From Phlebopus portentosus (Eukaryota > Basidiomycota > Agaricomycetes > Boletales > Boletinellaceae), in the NCBI GenBank assembly GCA_037892935.1, contig JAYXKI010000001.1:2480001-2544000 (forward strand): 64,000 nucleotides of DNA, given 5' to 3'. Of this stretch, positions 21,011-33,325 are shown in pieces (positions within the stretch are counted from its first letter, which is position 1; each line of letters begins with the position of its first letter). The notes under the pieces were generated by a model. The model saw only the letters and a list, made by a program, of their open reading frames with translations, was not told the DNA's origin and made no database searches. The position numbers and the translations under genes are program-made.

Positions 21011-22864
21011 TTACTTAGCCTCTTTCTCAACGCGTCTGCGTTTGTCTGCATGAATTTCTGCTGCTCTTCGATTGATTTCCGCTGCTTCCTGCGTCGTAGG
21101 AAAGCCAATGTTCCAGTAATCCGGAGGAGTTTTCGCAGGCGACCATTGGTATCGATGGCGAGATATTCGCTTTTTGTGCGATGATGTCGCCTTATCCTGC
21201 AAATGATTTTCACATCCAGAATCCATGACTTCTTTCGGGGTAGATAGCCATACAGGCGGCGCTAAACGACTTGGAAGGGGCTCCAGACGATCATAATACT
21301 GCAGAAGGTGTCAACACGATCATCTCGTTCTTGGAAGTGGGTCAATTACCTCCTTGCAGCAATCGCAGTCCCCTGCTTCTAGCCTTTGTCTGTGTTTTTT
21401 ACTTCGCACAACTTCGTCATATTGAAAGGCGAGACCATTGTTTTTCGATGTATCGATAGCATAGAGCGCGTTGATTGCCTCCCTACAGGATAAAAGATCA
21501 GGAGACTCACGAAGAGAAGTAATATCTACTCACTTGGTATCGGAATATCTGCCCTTCGTTTTACCTGAAACAGACGAAACATTTGGTGAGTCTCCCATGT
21601 CTAGCAGGCTCTCCTCAACAAGATTAGGCTTTGGTGCATCCGAATGAAAACTCTTCCGCTTCCTGACCGTCGGAGTTGGGGAAGCGGACTGCGAGCGAAA
21701 GGCAGATGCTCCCGATAAACTTCTCTTGGATTTCACTACCCGTAAACTGCTAATTGATTGATGCCTGCTAGAAAAGCGTTGACCTTTGTGAGTTTCAAAG
21801 TCCATGCCATCAATTCGAACAGACATACATCGTCACCTTTGCAAACGCACCGCTCTGTTTGGAAGATGATAGTGAAGGATATTCATTCTCTGTTTTTAGA
21901 TGAAAACAATCAGCCGAATATCTCACGTTGCTGACGGTCAACTACATTACCTTCATTTGACAAGGGAGAAGAATACCACTTTGCTCGAGAGATGGCGTGC
22001 CGAATATGACTCTCATTATCGATGCCGTTCTGAAATTCGGCTCCGAGATCGAAGTCTTCGGGAAGTTGAGCACGCAATACGTTGGCGTGCTTTGATTTTT
22101 GAAAACCCAAGTCTTAAACTGTCGCCACTTCCTATAATCTTCTTTATATGTACTCTCCGCGCTTTCTTTGGCCGCAACGAGGGAGTCATACTTGTGGGAT
22201 AAGCTGTCAAGTTGTGCGCGCAATCCAGTTGTTTCCGAGGGACTAGAGTTCCCGACCGACTTTAACGGTGACAAAGGGGAGCGTGTCGTAGGTCTCGAGC
22301 CAGCTGATTCTCTATTTATAAGGGCCGAAATTGGTCAGACTGCACATGTGGTAGCATACGCATCTCCTTACACTGCCGAGATGTCAAACGCATTTCTGAC
22401 GGAGAGTTGCTGCGAAGCATGGACTTGACGATTCGACTGCTTAAGTTCCTTCTTTAGTTCCTGGAGTCCGGAGGATATGTGACAAGGCCCCACTTCTTTG
22501 GAAAGCAGTGGTTTCTGCGTGCCCTTAGTCTGAACATGATTCGCTTTAATGGTCTCCAATTTCCAGACTTCGGGTTCATCAAGTACCGCTTCTTCTAAGT
22601 CATCGAAGGAAGCAAATCCGATTCTTTCAGCAATGTTAATCACTCTGTTAGTGAGAGCAAACAGCTGTTTGGAAAGTTTATCGTTCGATAAGCGCACATT
22701 GCGTATCTGAAAGGCAACCGCGTTTTAATTCTTTCGCACCTTTGGACATATGAAGACATTACCGTTTCCTCAAGTCTGAGAACTGAATCCTTGTACTTCT
22801 TCTCCATCTTTTCTTCAGAAACTTTGCGTACTGTTTCTTCCATAATTCTATACTGAATGAGCAT
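21011..22864 (-). CDS. Sae2/CtIP/Ctp1-type DNA end-resection factor
   Basis: Cofactor of the Mre11 complex in double-strand break resection. The diagnostic C-terminus is present: a Cys cluster GDCDCCKEYYDRL, then RISRHRYQWSPAKTPPDYWNIGFP with the RHR motif, and a basic tail ending EKEAK. The N-terminal part is coiled coil (VRKVSEEKMEKKYKDSVLRLEETIRN, LSKQLFALTNRVINIAERIGF), as expected for tetramerisation. The middle (21530-22280) is Ser/Thr/Pro-rich and poorly conserved. At least six exons. The start is uncertain: ATG at 22864 or 22843, or an upstream exon with MSAYSSRVASHA. Head to head with the next gene, about 160 bp apart. Confidence 0.85.
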
Positions 22865-23027
22865 GGGTGTACATGACCGAATCCACACTCAGGCTGGAAC
22901 CGGAACTCACGCGTGAGCGAGTTACATGCTCCTTGTGACGCGTGTGACGCAACGCGACTACTGTAAGCACTCATGGTCATCGAGACGTTTTCCGCGCGCT
23001 TGTGAATCTCCCCGCAAAGCCTATGCA

Positions 23028-23867
23028 ATGGCGGAAGCAGAACGAAACGCTGTGAGAGATGAGCTACCTCGCGTATCGGTAGAGACACTCCAAGACTGGC
23101 TTCGTATCAGAGAAAACTTCACCAGCGCAAGTATCGCAGCTCTCGAATCCAGACTTACTGAACGGGGATCGGAGGACCAGCGGCATGTCTTCCTGCCTCA
23201 CATTAAACAGGCGAGCAGCTTTCTCTATAACTCGCTGCTTGGATTGATGAAACATATCTATAGTATGTAGAAAGGACATTCCAGATGGCAAAGCCAAATC
23301 TTCGCATAAATGGTCGGAACTTTGACGAGTACGACAATGGCGAACAAGGTGTGTCAGATTTGCTTTCGGATGACCCGAACGAAACTAATTCAATTGATTG
23401 GCAAGACATGGACCAGTTTGACGAGGCTCTGGACAGACGTGTCTGGTCCCTGTCCGATCAACGCCTCAAATGGGATCTAGAGATCGCCTTGAAACGACGT
23501 GGCGTGCCCATGGAAGTGGAAACGCTGATGCGTGATTTGATAGCCCAACAAAGGCAGCACGATGAGAATCTTTTGAGTGGCAAAGAAGGAGATATGGATG
23601 TGGATGAGGAAGCGCTTGAAGGTATGTTTGACTGAGCTTTGTTATGGTCATGATCACACTAACTACTGTGTCTAGGCCAGCAAAACCTGTCTACGTTGAG
23701 TTCTGAGCTAGTAGAATTCGGTGCTGAAGTTCAACAAGTGCGTCAATAACCAGGTCGACTTCCGTATATATCTTACTGATGTTCCTTTCTAGTCGCTTCC
23801 TGAACAGCTTGAAAGGACTCATAGAGTTAGAGAGGTTGACACGGAGATTCGCAATCTACGCACATAA
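23028..23867 (+). CDS. Possible Mis14/NSL1-like kinetochore protein
   Basis: Small helical protein; the assignment to the MIS12/MIND complex is tentative and based on resemblance only. Exons: 23028-23210, 23285-23621, 23676-23737 and 23793-23867, summing to 657 nt (218 residues). Visible sequence: LPRVSVETLQDWLRIRENF, KPNLRINGRNFDEYD, the best block FDEALDRRVWSLSDQRLKWDLEIALKRR, and a final coiled SELVEFGAEVQQ region. The intron at 23211-23284 begins GCGAGC (a GC donor); a start at ATG 23285 without the first exon would also stay in frame. The stop lies only 57 bp before the next ATG on the same strand. Confidence 0.65.
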
Positions 23868-23924
23868 TTGGCTTCCCACCAAGTCATCAAGCCCCAAGAC
23901 ATTGATTCTCTGTAGCATTACTAT

Positions 23925-26140
23925 ATGTCTAGTAATCTCGTGCAATGTATCCCTTGACATGTCATGATCTATTATGAGGGACAGATCGGAAGTTGAACTC
24001 TCACAGACTTGCACATGATGTGAAGATAGTACCTAGTTGCGCAAGTGCGTCCGCTCTGATAAAGGTGTTCCTAGTTCTGACGCTCACCCAGGACCTCTCA
24101 TCAGCTTACCCTGAAAGTTTTTCCAGTCTATTTCTCTCCTTCCTCGCTCCAGAACACACAGATTACGGGAGCCGAGCTCTCTACTGGCTTTTTATGTCAT
24201 CGTACTTGATGGCTTATCTCGAAGTCAAGAATGCTGTTTCATCCGTCTCTCAACCTTCCTCTTTGATCCTCTTATCACAGGGTCAGGTACCCGACTGGTG
24301 TGAACAGGTAAGTTATAGACTTTCAAGATGTTTCTTATTCTAAAATAGTTCCGGTTGAAGTACGCGCAGGAAGGATACAATGTATTTCAACTTTCTTATC
24401 CGATACAGAAGGATACCTTGAAGCAGATCACAGCGAAGCTCAGTCAAGCAAAACAAGATTTCGCTATCATATCCTATGGATTTCCTGGCGAGGACGCCGA
24501 AATATTCCGAAGCTCGGTACAGCTGCTCATTGATCTCGGATTGAAGGTGTGTATACATTATGCGCCGCTCCTGGACGACGGGAAATCTCTGCTTGTCGTT
24601 GACCTCGAGGGAAAATTTCTGCCGTGAGTCGGATAAGAAATAATGTTACATATATTGAAGGATGCTAAACTACAAAAATTAAGTACCACTTTTCATATTC
24701 CATCAGCTCAGGAGAAACTTCATGCCTCCTTGCTTCCTCTGACGGATATTTCAAAACTGCCATACAAGTTGAAACCATCCCAATTCCCGCCAATATATGT
24801 TCACACATATCCACTCATCCCAGTTTCCCCGGCGTTCCCGCTTCTGACGACAGCTCCCGCCTCCGTTGTTCCAGGCAAGATCACTGTAGTCGATCCGCAT
24901 GTATTATCTGCAACCAATCTTGCGTATTCGAAGACTCTGGAGCTTCTGCGAAGAGAAATAGGTCCTAGATTTGATCTAGAAAAGATCTGGGGTGAGCACA
25001 TATACTATGTAAGTGTCAACAAGCCTTTCCAGCATTCTGCCGAGTAAACAGATGTATCCTGCAGGAATTTTCCGTCAGGGATGCACTGAGTGAGTCGCAT
25101 CATAAGCTATAACTTTCCTAGCTAATGAGATGAGAACAGAGACAATGTCCACAATGGTGAGTGCGCAGGCATTTGTAGCAGGCAGTTTAATGTCTCAATC
25201 GTGTTCCTCAAGGTGAAGGTACCATACGTAAATCACATTCCGACGCTGGTGAGCAGACGGACAGCTTCCCGAACGCATGTTATTCATCATAGCTTATAGA
25301 CAGGCGGTGTCGGTTACGATGAGCTAGCTCGGTTTTATAAATACCACTTTACTGCGGACACGGTGGGTTCTGCGAGCTTCGGCATCATGACCTCCGCGAC
25401 CTAACGTCCATCAGGTTACCCCACCGGACACAGAAATGATAACGGTCTCGAGAACCAGTATGTTCAAATTTGTTCCTAAGCTTGAGCGATGAGCTGAAAC
25501 AAAATGTCATAGTTGGAGCTGATCGAATTATTGATGAGATGATCTTCAAGTGCACTCACACTACAGTAAGCAGACAGTGTGAGATTCTGATGAGGTCCTC
25601 TATAACCATGAATAACGGTGCAGATGATTGATTATCTCCTTCCGGGAATCGAGGTAAGCAAACAACAAAATCACACTGTCCCGCTAGAGAGTAAAGGATT
25701 TACTTTCCATAGCCAACAGGGAAGCCGCTTGAATTAGCGCTTGTCGGGGTCATAGCTTTCAGAGGTGATAAACTCTGCTTCGAGTAAGTAATAATATTTG
25801 GGATCGCACGCAGCAGACGGTTGATCTAGACCTCCACGTTCCGTACAGGCACATGCAAGTTAATCATTATCTTCCATCGCCTCAAAGCTACTTACATAAT
25901 GTTTTGCTGCTACAGATACTGGGACCAGGCATCGGCACTAGTTCAGGTAAGATCGCTATGCCGATTAGCAAAAAAAAACGATGGCAACCTGAGAGACATT
26001 TCCAGCTCGGTCTTTTGGATCCGGACAAGCTCCCAGCAGCCGGCAAGGAAGTCGCGCAAAAGGTTCTCGATCCTTACGGTCAACCGAGCAATACACTTAT
26101 GGCTAGATGGAGGGCAAGCGAAGGAAAGAGCATCGAGTAG
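23925..26140 (+). CDS. Fungal NTF2/SnoaL-like conserved protein (dienelactone-hydrolase-annotated family)
   Basis: Conserved fungal protein of about 500 residues whose C-terminal half has an NTF2-like fold; homologues are often labelled carboxymethylenebutenolidase, but I see no hydrolase Cys-Asp-His triad. The start is rebuilt as a 7-nt coding exon (23925-23931), then 23985 onward: KVPSCASASALIKVFL-like opening (here IVPSCASASALIKVF), LAPEHTDYGSRALYWLF, FRLKYAQEGYNVFQLSYP and ISYGFPGEDAEIF. The C-terminal half holds EHIYYEFSVRDALKTMSTMV, PYVNHIPTLTGGVGYDELARFY, DRIIDEMIFKCTH, DYLLPGIEPTG and EHIYWDQAS. Exons of 25 nt (25065-25089), 17 nt (25140-25156) and 6 nt (25849-25854) are required; the 6-nt exon is followed by a GC-donor intron (25855-25915). 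Confidence 0.82.
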
Positions 26141-26437
26141 AGACTGCGGCAGTTTACTTTAAACCGGCTGCCTTTTGAGTGAGAAATGCTATATGTTTGC
26201 TTTTGCAGAATTTACGTACTAGTACTACTGGCGTTAAGGCAGTGTGAAGTGTGGCGGCCTTGAATGGTGATTTTGAGTGGTGAGCGCGTGCACAGCATTC
26301 GTTCGCTGCGCAGCGGCCTCGCTTAGTCTCGTCTCTCTCTCTCGGCTCGGTTGTTCATCAATTCAAATCAAAAGCAACTCAACTCGTTGTCGCCGTCTCT
26401 CTCTCTCTCTCTGCTCCTCCACCTCATCTTCAAAAAA
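26141..26437 (+). promoter_or_regulatory. Rhomboid gene upstream region with CT tract
   Basis: 297 bp between stop and start of tandem genes. A pyrimidine-rich stretch with CT repeats (26330-26345 and 26396-26412) immediately precedes the ATG and suits a fungal 5' UTR or core promoter. Confidence 0.45.
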
Positions 26438-28700
26438 ATGGATCCGCCACAGCAAAGGCGGGTCAATTTTAATGACTATACCGATAGCTACTCGACCTAT
26501 ACGCCACCAAAATATGACCCTTATGATTCCAATGCTCAGTCCAGGGCGGATGTCGTCTCCGTTGCACCCTCGCACACGACATCAGGCTTCCTCGCTCATG
26601 ACAGTCCTACAGTCGCGAAGTCCGGCCCCTTTGGCGAGAGCGAAGCTCCAGAGGCAGCTCGCTCAAATTTGTCGGGTCCTTCGATCTATTCGCAAGGTGG
26701 CTTGGAGAGGCGAGCATCAGACGCTAGTACACTTCACACGGGCTACGTGCCTCCAGGTAAAGATTCGCTAGTCGACGTCGATGAAGGCTACGCATATTCA
26801 GACCGTGGAAAAGGGCTTCGAGCGGATGACGACGCTTCCTTGGTGCACAATGTGGCTGACGTGGGGCGGGCAGGTCAACCACGAGGGATGGGCGATCTAG
26901 GTAAATAATTCAAACTTTTCTTATGCTTTGATTTGAGCTACTTCTGACTTTTTTTTTCTTTCACAGAATATCAGGATCCGTACAACAAGGATGGCGAATA
27001 CAATGCCTTGCCTGCAAAGAAGGAATCTCCACTTGCACGTTTTCTCGGGTGTGTTCATTTAGCACGTAAATCCATGATGCTCTCATTCATCTTGTCATCC
27101 ACAGTGGAAGATATCCATTGGAACAGCGTATAGAGAATAAGAAGCGCGGTATTGGCCGGCAACGTTATCCTGTTCTTGGTATGCCAAATGTTACGTCTGA
27201 TTGTTCTGTTACTTACTTTGTGGCGGTAGTATGGGCGTTGACGCTGACCATGACGGCAGTCCTAATCTACGAGCTTGTCAAGAATAGTCAGGAGCAAGGA
27301 ACTCCCATTTCCTTCAAGGCAGGTAGACTTGCTGATAGTCCTATTCCCCTTTACTGACGCGTGTTACATTCTTCTCTCAGCCTGCTGTCAACCCAATGCT
27401 TGGCCCTTCAGAATCAGCTCTTATTTTTGTTGGCGCTCGTTTCCCGCCTTGTATGAAAGATGTGCCGGATGTACCTGTCACGCTCGATCTTCCTTGTATG
27501 TTCTTCTCCTAGAATTCAATTATCTCCATGCATGCTGAAAGGAGGTGTGCAGGCATGAATGATACTGCCAATCCACCGGATCGCGTTTGTCCTATTTCTG
27601 ATCTATGTGGGTTTGGAGGTATACCGTCTGGCGAAGAGCCCAACCAGTGGTTCCGGTTCGTTCCTCTGACGCAGTCTTGCTTCAACTGTCTGACATAGAC
27701 TTAAGCTTCATCACGCCCATATTCTTACACGCTGGAATAATTCATTACGGACTGAATATGATCGCGCAATGGTTCGTGTCGGGTCAATTGGAACGAGACA
27801 TGGGTTCGTTTGGATTTTTCCTGGTCTACTTCGCCGCTGGTATCTTTGGGTATGGGCGTTGATCGTTTGCCTTTTGTGGATGTACTGAGGGTTATGTTTT
27901 GTAGGAATGTATTGGGCGGGAATTTTGCACTCGTCGGTGTGCCCTCCGTCGGCGCTAGCGGCGCTATCTTCGGGACTGTTGCCGTGGGTGTTTATTTCTG
28001 AATCGTCTAAATGATTACTGAAGCCAAGTGTTAAGGTAAACTGGATAGATCTGTTCGCTCATTGGAAATATCACTACAGACCAAAGACTAAGGTATGTTT
28101 ACATTGTTCCTTCGAGGATAATTTGCATTGCTGACGCCATGGGGATTATACAGCTCATCTACATGACTATTGAATTGATTCTCGGTATCGGCATGGGTTT
28201 CATTCCCTACGTCGACAACTTTGCACATCTCGGAGGCATTCTGATGGGTTTGCTCGTGGGCATGGTGCTCTACCCAGTCATTAGCGAAACAAAGCGTCAC
28301 AGGCTGATCATATGGGGATTCCGACTCGCGGCGTTACCCTTAATCATCGTGCTGTTTGTTGTCCTCACCAGGAACTTCTATACGGATGATCCTTCAGCTT
28401 GTGCGTCTAGACTCTCTCTTACTCTTGGATCCGCACTGACGCTTTCCTTTAGCTTGCAGTTGGTGTAGATGTAAGCAGATTTATGTCTTCTTGCAACGAT
28501 TTTCTGACAATACTTTCCAGATCTGTCATGTATCCCGATGAGTTCAAACAACTATTGCAAAGGGTAAGTCACATAAATGCAGCCATGTATTCTGTGGTAT
28601 GCTAATGGGGTTATAATGGGGTTGTAATAGCACGGGTATCACAATTACAACCACCACCACCACCTCAAGCGGCACGACAGTTACAACTAGCAGCTTGTAA
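26438..28700 (+). CDS. Rhomboid family intramembrane serine protease
   Basis: Polytopic membrane protease cleaving within or near membrane segments. A polar N-terminal cytosolic region of about 200 residues (from MDPPQQRRVNFNDYTDSY) precedes the first membrane segment (VWALTLTMTAVLIYEL). The extracytosolic loop has NPMLGPSESAL and a Cys-rich part. The core has FLHAGIIHYGLNMIAQW (HxxxN), the catalytic Ser in GASGAIFG and the His in NFAHLGGILMGLLVG. A last membrane segment and then a Cys-rich, Thr-rich tail (CSWCRYLSCIP, then a run of Thr) end at TAA 28698-28700. About nine introns. The catalytic dyad is intact, so an active protease is expected. Confidence 0.92.
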
Positions 28701-29019
28701 ACCTTGGCTACGCTTCTTTCATATTAATTATATACCAAACACGGATCTTGTAAAGCTCGCTTCTATACTTGCTCCGTTCTGTCTGCCATTCCCGCATCTT
28801 CACTCAGACTCAGCATGCTTTCTTCATCACGGACCCTTGTGGATTCTTTTCGATGCAGTCTTCGCACGAACTTTGTGTTTCTTTGTATACTAACGCTCGT
28901 CGCCATGCGCGGAGACCATTAGTATTATAGATGGGCGCAAGCATTTCCGTTTTTATAATCAATATGCATTGTCGGGCTTACAAAAATGCTATCCAATGTG
29001 ATAACCATTATTATCATGG
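28701..29019. other. Convergent 3' region, rhomboid and MED16 genes
   Basis: 319 bp between the two stops. No gene, repeat or strong hairpin seen; expected to carry both polyadenylation regions. Confidence 0.4.
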
Positions 29020-32000
29020 TCAGCGTCTGCTTGACCACAGGCCGCCGCAGACACAATGTGTTTGCCAGGTTCTCTCCCACGTCGTCCATCGAATGGACGG
29101 ATGTTCCTGGGCAATATTCATCTTAGCACCGATCTCCGATTTCCCGTCGCATCTCAAACATTGTAATGTCTGGTTCTGTCCCGTAAGGTATCCCTTCGTG
29201 ATTATGTCGCGGTCATGCATCTTCCCGGATGAGCTCATCGATAGGCCCAGTACGCCATCCACGAGATCAGTAGGTTTGATGAACAGAGCCAGCTTGTCGA
29301 CCACCTTCGCCTGCATGAGTTTGGAGACAATCTTCTGCAGTAGCGATGAATACTGAACCGGAGGTTTCAAAGACACCAGAGCACGGCGAGCGATATCCGG
29401 AGAATGCTCTACCATGCCTACGGTTGGTATGATGTTCTGTTCGAATAAAAATGCCGACTAACCTGCGTTCATCTTTACTTCTGACTTGATCTCCGACAGA
29501 ACTTTGTCCAGAGCTTCCAGATCGACGGGGGACGAGTCGACACAATCAATGAGGATTTCTCTCGCCACCTGCAAGTGTTCTTCTGCCCTCATCTTCGACC
29601 CGAGGAATCCACGAAACCGGCGCACGTGCTGTACAAATCTGTGCAACGTCCCCAGCATGTATGGATGAACAAGATGAAGAAGCGAGCTACTTAGATAGAC
29701 GGAGGAAGTCTGGCCTACCGAGTCACAATGATCACACGGTTGTTCATTGATATTAATCGCTCCACGTACCATTTGGATACTCAGTTCGTTTGTTACCATC
29801 AATAGAATCACTATGGCTTTCCACAAGGCTGATCTCGCTGGCAAATTCGACACAATCCTTGAGTAAGTTCTCAAGAAATACCTCCATAAAATAGCCACAC
29901 AGAGAAGTCAGATACCAGATTGCGTCTGCATCGATGAGAACTTTCAGCCTTCTCCATAATGATTGGTTAACTCACCAGGATCATAACCAGCAGTAACGAA
30001 AGTTTCTTCCCATACAGCACTGCAAGCCGATAAAGAGCATACTTCCAGACCGGCCTGATAACGAGAGATCAAATCGCCAGTTTCAGCATCAGACCTTGCG
30101 AATAGACTCCTTTTCCTGTAGCGAAATGTCAGACAGGTGATGGATAATTCAGTAAGCCACTTGCCGATACAACTCAATCGCTAACCCGATGACTTCGATA
30201 ATCCACATAGTTGTCGTCCCAGCATGATTAGTCTCAAAGTCAAGAAGAACAGTTGCCAAAGCGTCCTCGACGGCCGATATCGGAACGCTTTGAGTACACA
30301 GAATGTGTATTATATCGCCGGGCGAAATTCGTCGTTGAAGGGCAATTGCAGCGCACGTCGCCAAGTGCCTTTTTGGCTTCTGCCAGACTACGTTATATTA
30401 AGGAAGCCGGTCAGACGCAGAATGAAAGATAAGGATAATTAAAAGCCTACCGTACTCTTGGCCACTGTGCATTGTTCTGCTCGGATGTCGATGTATAAAA
30501 GCCAAAACATTTGCCCTAAAGGACGTCAAAGAAGCTGCGGGGATTGCACAGACAAGGGAGTGGTTCGGAGAAACAGCGAAGCTGAAAGGCACTGAACCAA
30601 TTGTCAAAGACTTTAGATAGGTATTTATAAATCTGGATCTTCTTACACTCAACGCCGTACGAGCCGACTGGACAAACGAGGTTTGTGGCTTCCCAGCCAT
30701 CATCTATCTGAAGTTCTGGCCTATGGAGAGGTTGTCGTAAGATACCGATTTTATTTAGTATCGAACTAACTTCCACTTACAGTCGTAATATGTGCAGCTT
30801 CCCAACGGTCACACGCTGCTCGCCCTTCCGCCTCATAGGCTGGCCTTCGTGGTTCAACGTGCCAAGTAACGCAGAAGTGTGTTGCGGGGTGTTTATGGGC
30901 TGGAAATGGGACACATGGACTACGACGCTCGACGTTAGTGTCAATTGCGACATCCGTCTGAAATACTGATTCATCAAAGTAAGCTTCAGGACAAATGGCC
31001 AAAGAGATAGACACACCCAAGTCTGGGGATCTACCGGATTCCTCCAAAAGATGTACAAGATTAGCTCGGAAGAGGGGGATGCAGCAACTGTAACAGTGAA
31101 ACACATTAACGCACGGTTACAGTCTGAGGAAGATCCTACTGACATTGTCCATGTTCAAGCGTCGTGCAAAGGAGATAAAGCGGACTAGGAGTCCTTCCTC
31201 TAACCTTTTCAAGCATTGGTTTCGCAGCCGCAGCTTTCACAGGTGATCTGAGGATAGAACGACCTGGAGATTGAGAGACATGTGCAGGAACGGATGCAGG
31301 TGATGATTGTGGCGTTACGCGTCGATGAGTCTGCGTGGGAGTTGAAGGGGCCATAGTCAGGGTATTCGAGGGAAGCGCAGGTACAAAGGTCATGCCAATA
31401 AGACAACGACCTGACCGAGGAAAATCGCGGATCGATGGCAAAGGAGTCGTAACAAGAGCTGATTAAGTCTTCAGTAAGGTAATTTGTCAAAATTTTAAAG
31501 AGATCCTGATCGACAGACATAGAAAAAATCCTTCGATTGAAATATTAACTTCACAAACATCGATGACTTTCTCGTCTCTCCATGTCTCCCAGTTGGATGT
31601 TGCTTCGGGTTCTTCGAAGGCTGGCACGGTCAATGATAGATTCACATCTGCAGATCTTTGCCGTTGCGACTCGGGTGCAGCGCCAGGGACGAAGGATGAA
31701 TACGTGGAAACAAGAACGGATGATTCTGCATCATCATCTTATCAAGCTCTTTGGAAACTGAAGGGTGAAGAGCTCACCATCATAACCGACGCCGATGGCT
31801 GCATGGACACAGCGTCCCAAGCCTCGAGGCCCTTCGACTTGTTCTCCTATTGGGCGCTTTTGAGTTTCTTTGGACACGGAACGGCGCGCTAAGGATGCGC
31901 TGAGCATGTGAAGCTTTTCAGCCTGAGGATGCAAATAGAATACATCGCAAAGGCGCGTCTCGGTTACAGTGATCAAAACAGGATGAAGTGAAGGAATGAA

Positions 32001-32725
32001 CGGCCCAAGAGCTGGAAGGCGTACGGGCGTTCCCGAGTCTGAGCTTGACCACTGACAATGCATTGCTTATAAGAATACGGAATTTATGTGTATATTGTGT
32101 ATTATACCTTTCTATATGGGTCCAGCCAGCGAGCTGCGACAACGTCATCACCTCGAGCAAACGTTTGCCACTCCCTTATAGTCCAGTCATCTATAGTCCG
32201 CGATTTGCTCCAAAAACACCCAACACCGTCGACATCGATTCCAGGAAAATAAGCAAAGATCTCATCATCTCTAGATGAAGCACATATGATAGACGGAGGG
32301 TCATAGGAGGCAGGGGATGCTGACAGAGCAGGAGGATCAGGGAGAGTGAAGTGCTTATTTGAAGGAAAATGTAAGCAAGCAACCCGTGGCTCGGTGGCAT
32401 GTGCGGTGAGGATGAGAGATGAGCTTGTCCATTGAACTGGTCTGCGGACTAGGTTAGTCAGTTAACTAATGAAACACCGAGCTATAACTCACGGACGGCG
32501 TGGCTCGAAGAGAGGAACAAAGTCCCACCATCCGAAACGAAAGTCCTCCGTCTCTTTCTGCTTCCCCTTTGTTGTGTTTGGTAACTTGAGATCAGATGCA
32601 GCAAGAGTATGCGCAAGAGTATGCGAATGTGTACGTGAGTGTGAGTAAGGCAGTGGACGCCTTGGTGCGTCGAGCCTATCGACCATGGCGGTCACAATCA
32701 AGAGTTCACTTTCGTACAAGCTCAT
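29020..32725 (-). CDS. MED16: Mediator complex tail subunit 16 (Med16/Sin4)
   Basis: Tail-module subunit of Mediator, linking activators to RNA polymerase II. The N-terminal part resembles the family WD-like propeller: FGWWDFVPLFEPR, VQWTSSSLILTAHATEPR, ASYDPPSIICASSRDDEIFAYFPG, GCFWSKSRTIDDW, EWQTFARGDDVVAARWL and RLPALGPFIPSLHPVLITVT. The C-terminal region has LHRFVQHVRRFRGFLG and ends with paired Cys (LQCLRCDGKSEIG, then WERTWQTHCVCGG), as in fungal homologues. Many introns. The start is set at ATG 32725; MVDRLDAPRR at 32686 is an alternative. It is divergent from PAC3 with only 68 bp between start codons. Confidence 0.85.
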
Positions 32726-32793
32726 CGCGCACGCGTCGTCGCGTCTCACTCTGATCGCGTCTTGGCTCTTGACTTTTGTCGAGTGCCAACGCC

Positions 32794-33325
32794 ATGTCCT
32801 CACAAACTCATTTGTCGCGTTCCCTCAACGACGTTGAAACGAAAGTCGCAATACTGAGCTATGCTGACAGAGTCCTTGTGCTTGTCACTCAACTAGGCAA
32901 AATTGGGCATATGGTTCGGCTTTCTTACTTCAATCAAGAGAAAAGTAACTGAACGCGCGTAACTCCAGATTCAGGCGTCACTTCCATCGACGGTGCCTTT
33001 GCTCCCGCCAACCCCCACAGACGATGGATTGCCTCTCATCGAGCCTCCTCCTTCTGTCGAGTTGATATCGATCTTCGGCAGTGCTCCATCGGCACATCTC
33101 ACGACGTTGCACTCACTCTATGCATCCCACATTGCCACACTTGTCTGGACGATGACCGCGCAGTCTGAAGAGACTGGTAAGCGACGAGACGTAATAGTCG
33201 GCCTTGCTTTCAAAAATTCGCAAGACGTCAGTGCACACGATACAGGGTTGAGTTCTGGTGAGCAGACGACGTTCAAGGGAGTAATGAGTATGATCGTCGC
33301 AGTCTTGGGAGGAAAAGACGGATAG
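32794..33325 (+). CDS. Proteasome assembly chaperone 3 (PAC3/PSMG3-like)
   Basis: Chaperone for assembly of the 20S proteasome alpha ring. Exons 32794-32913 and 32969-33325 give 158 residues. Recognised by LSYADRVLVLVTQLGKIGHMIQASLPSTVPLLPP, then HLTTLHSLYASHIATLVWT and VIVGLAFK, a pattern of fungal PAC3-like proteins. The intron falls between GHM and IQA. It is followed on the same strand by the proteasome tether STS1, an interesting pairing. Confidence 0.8.
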
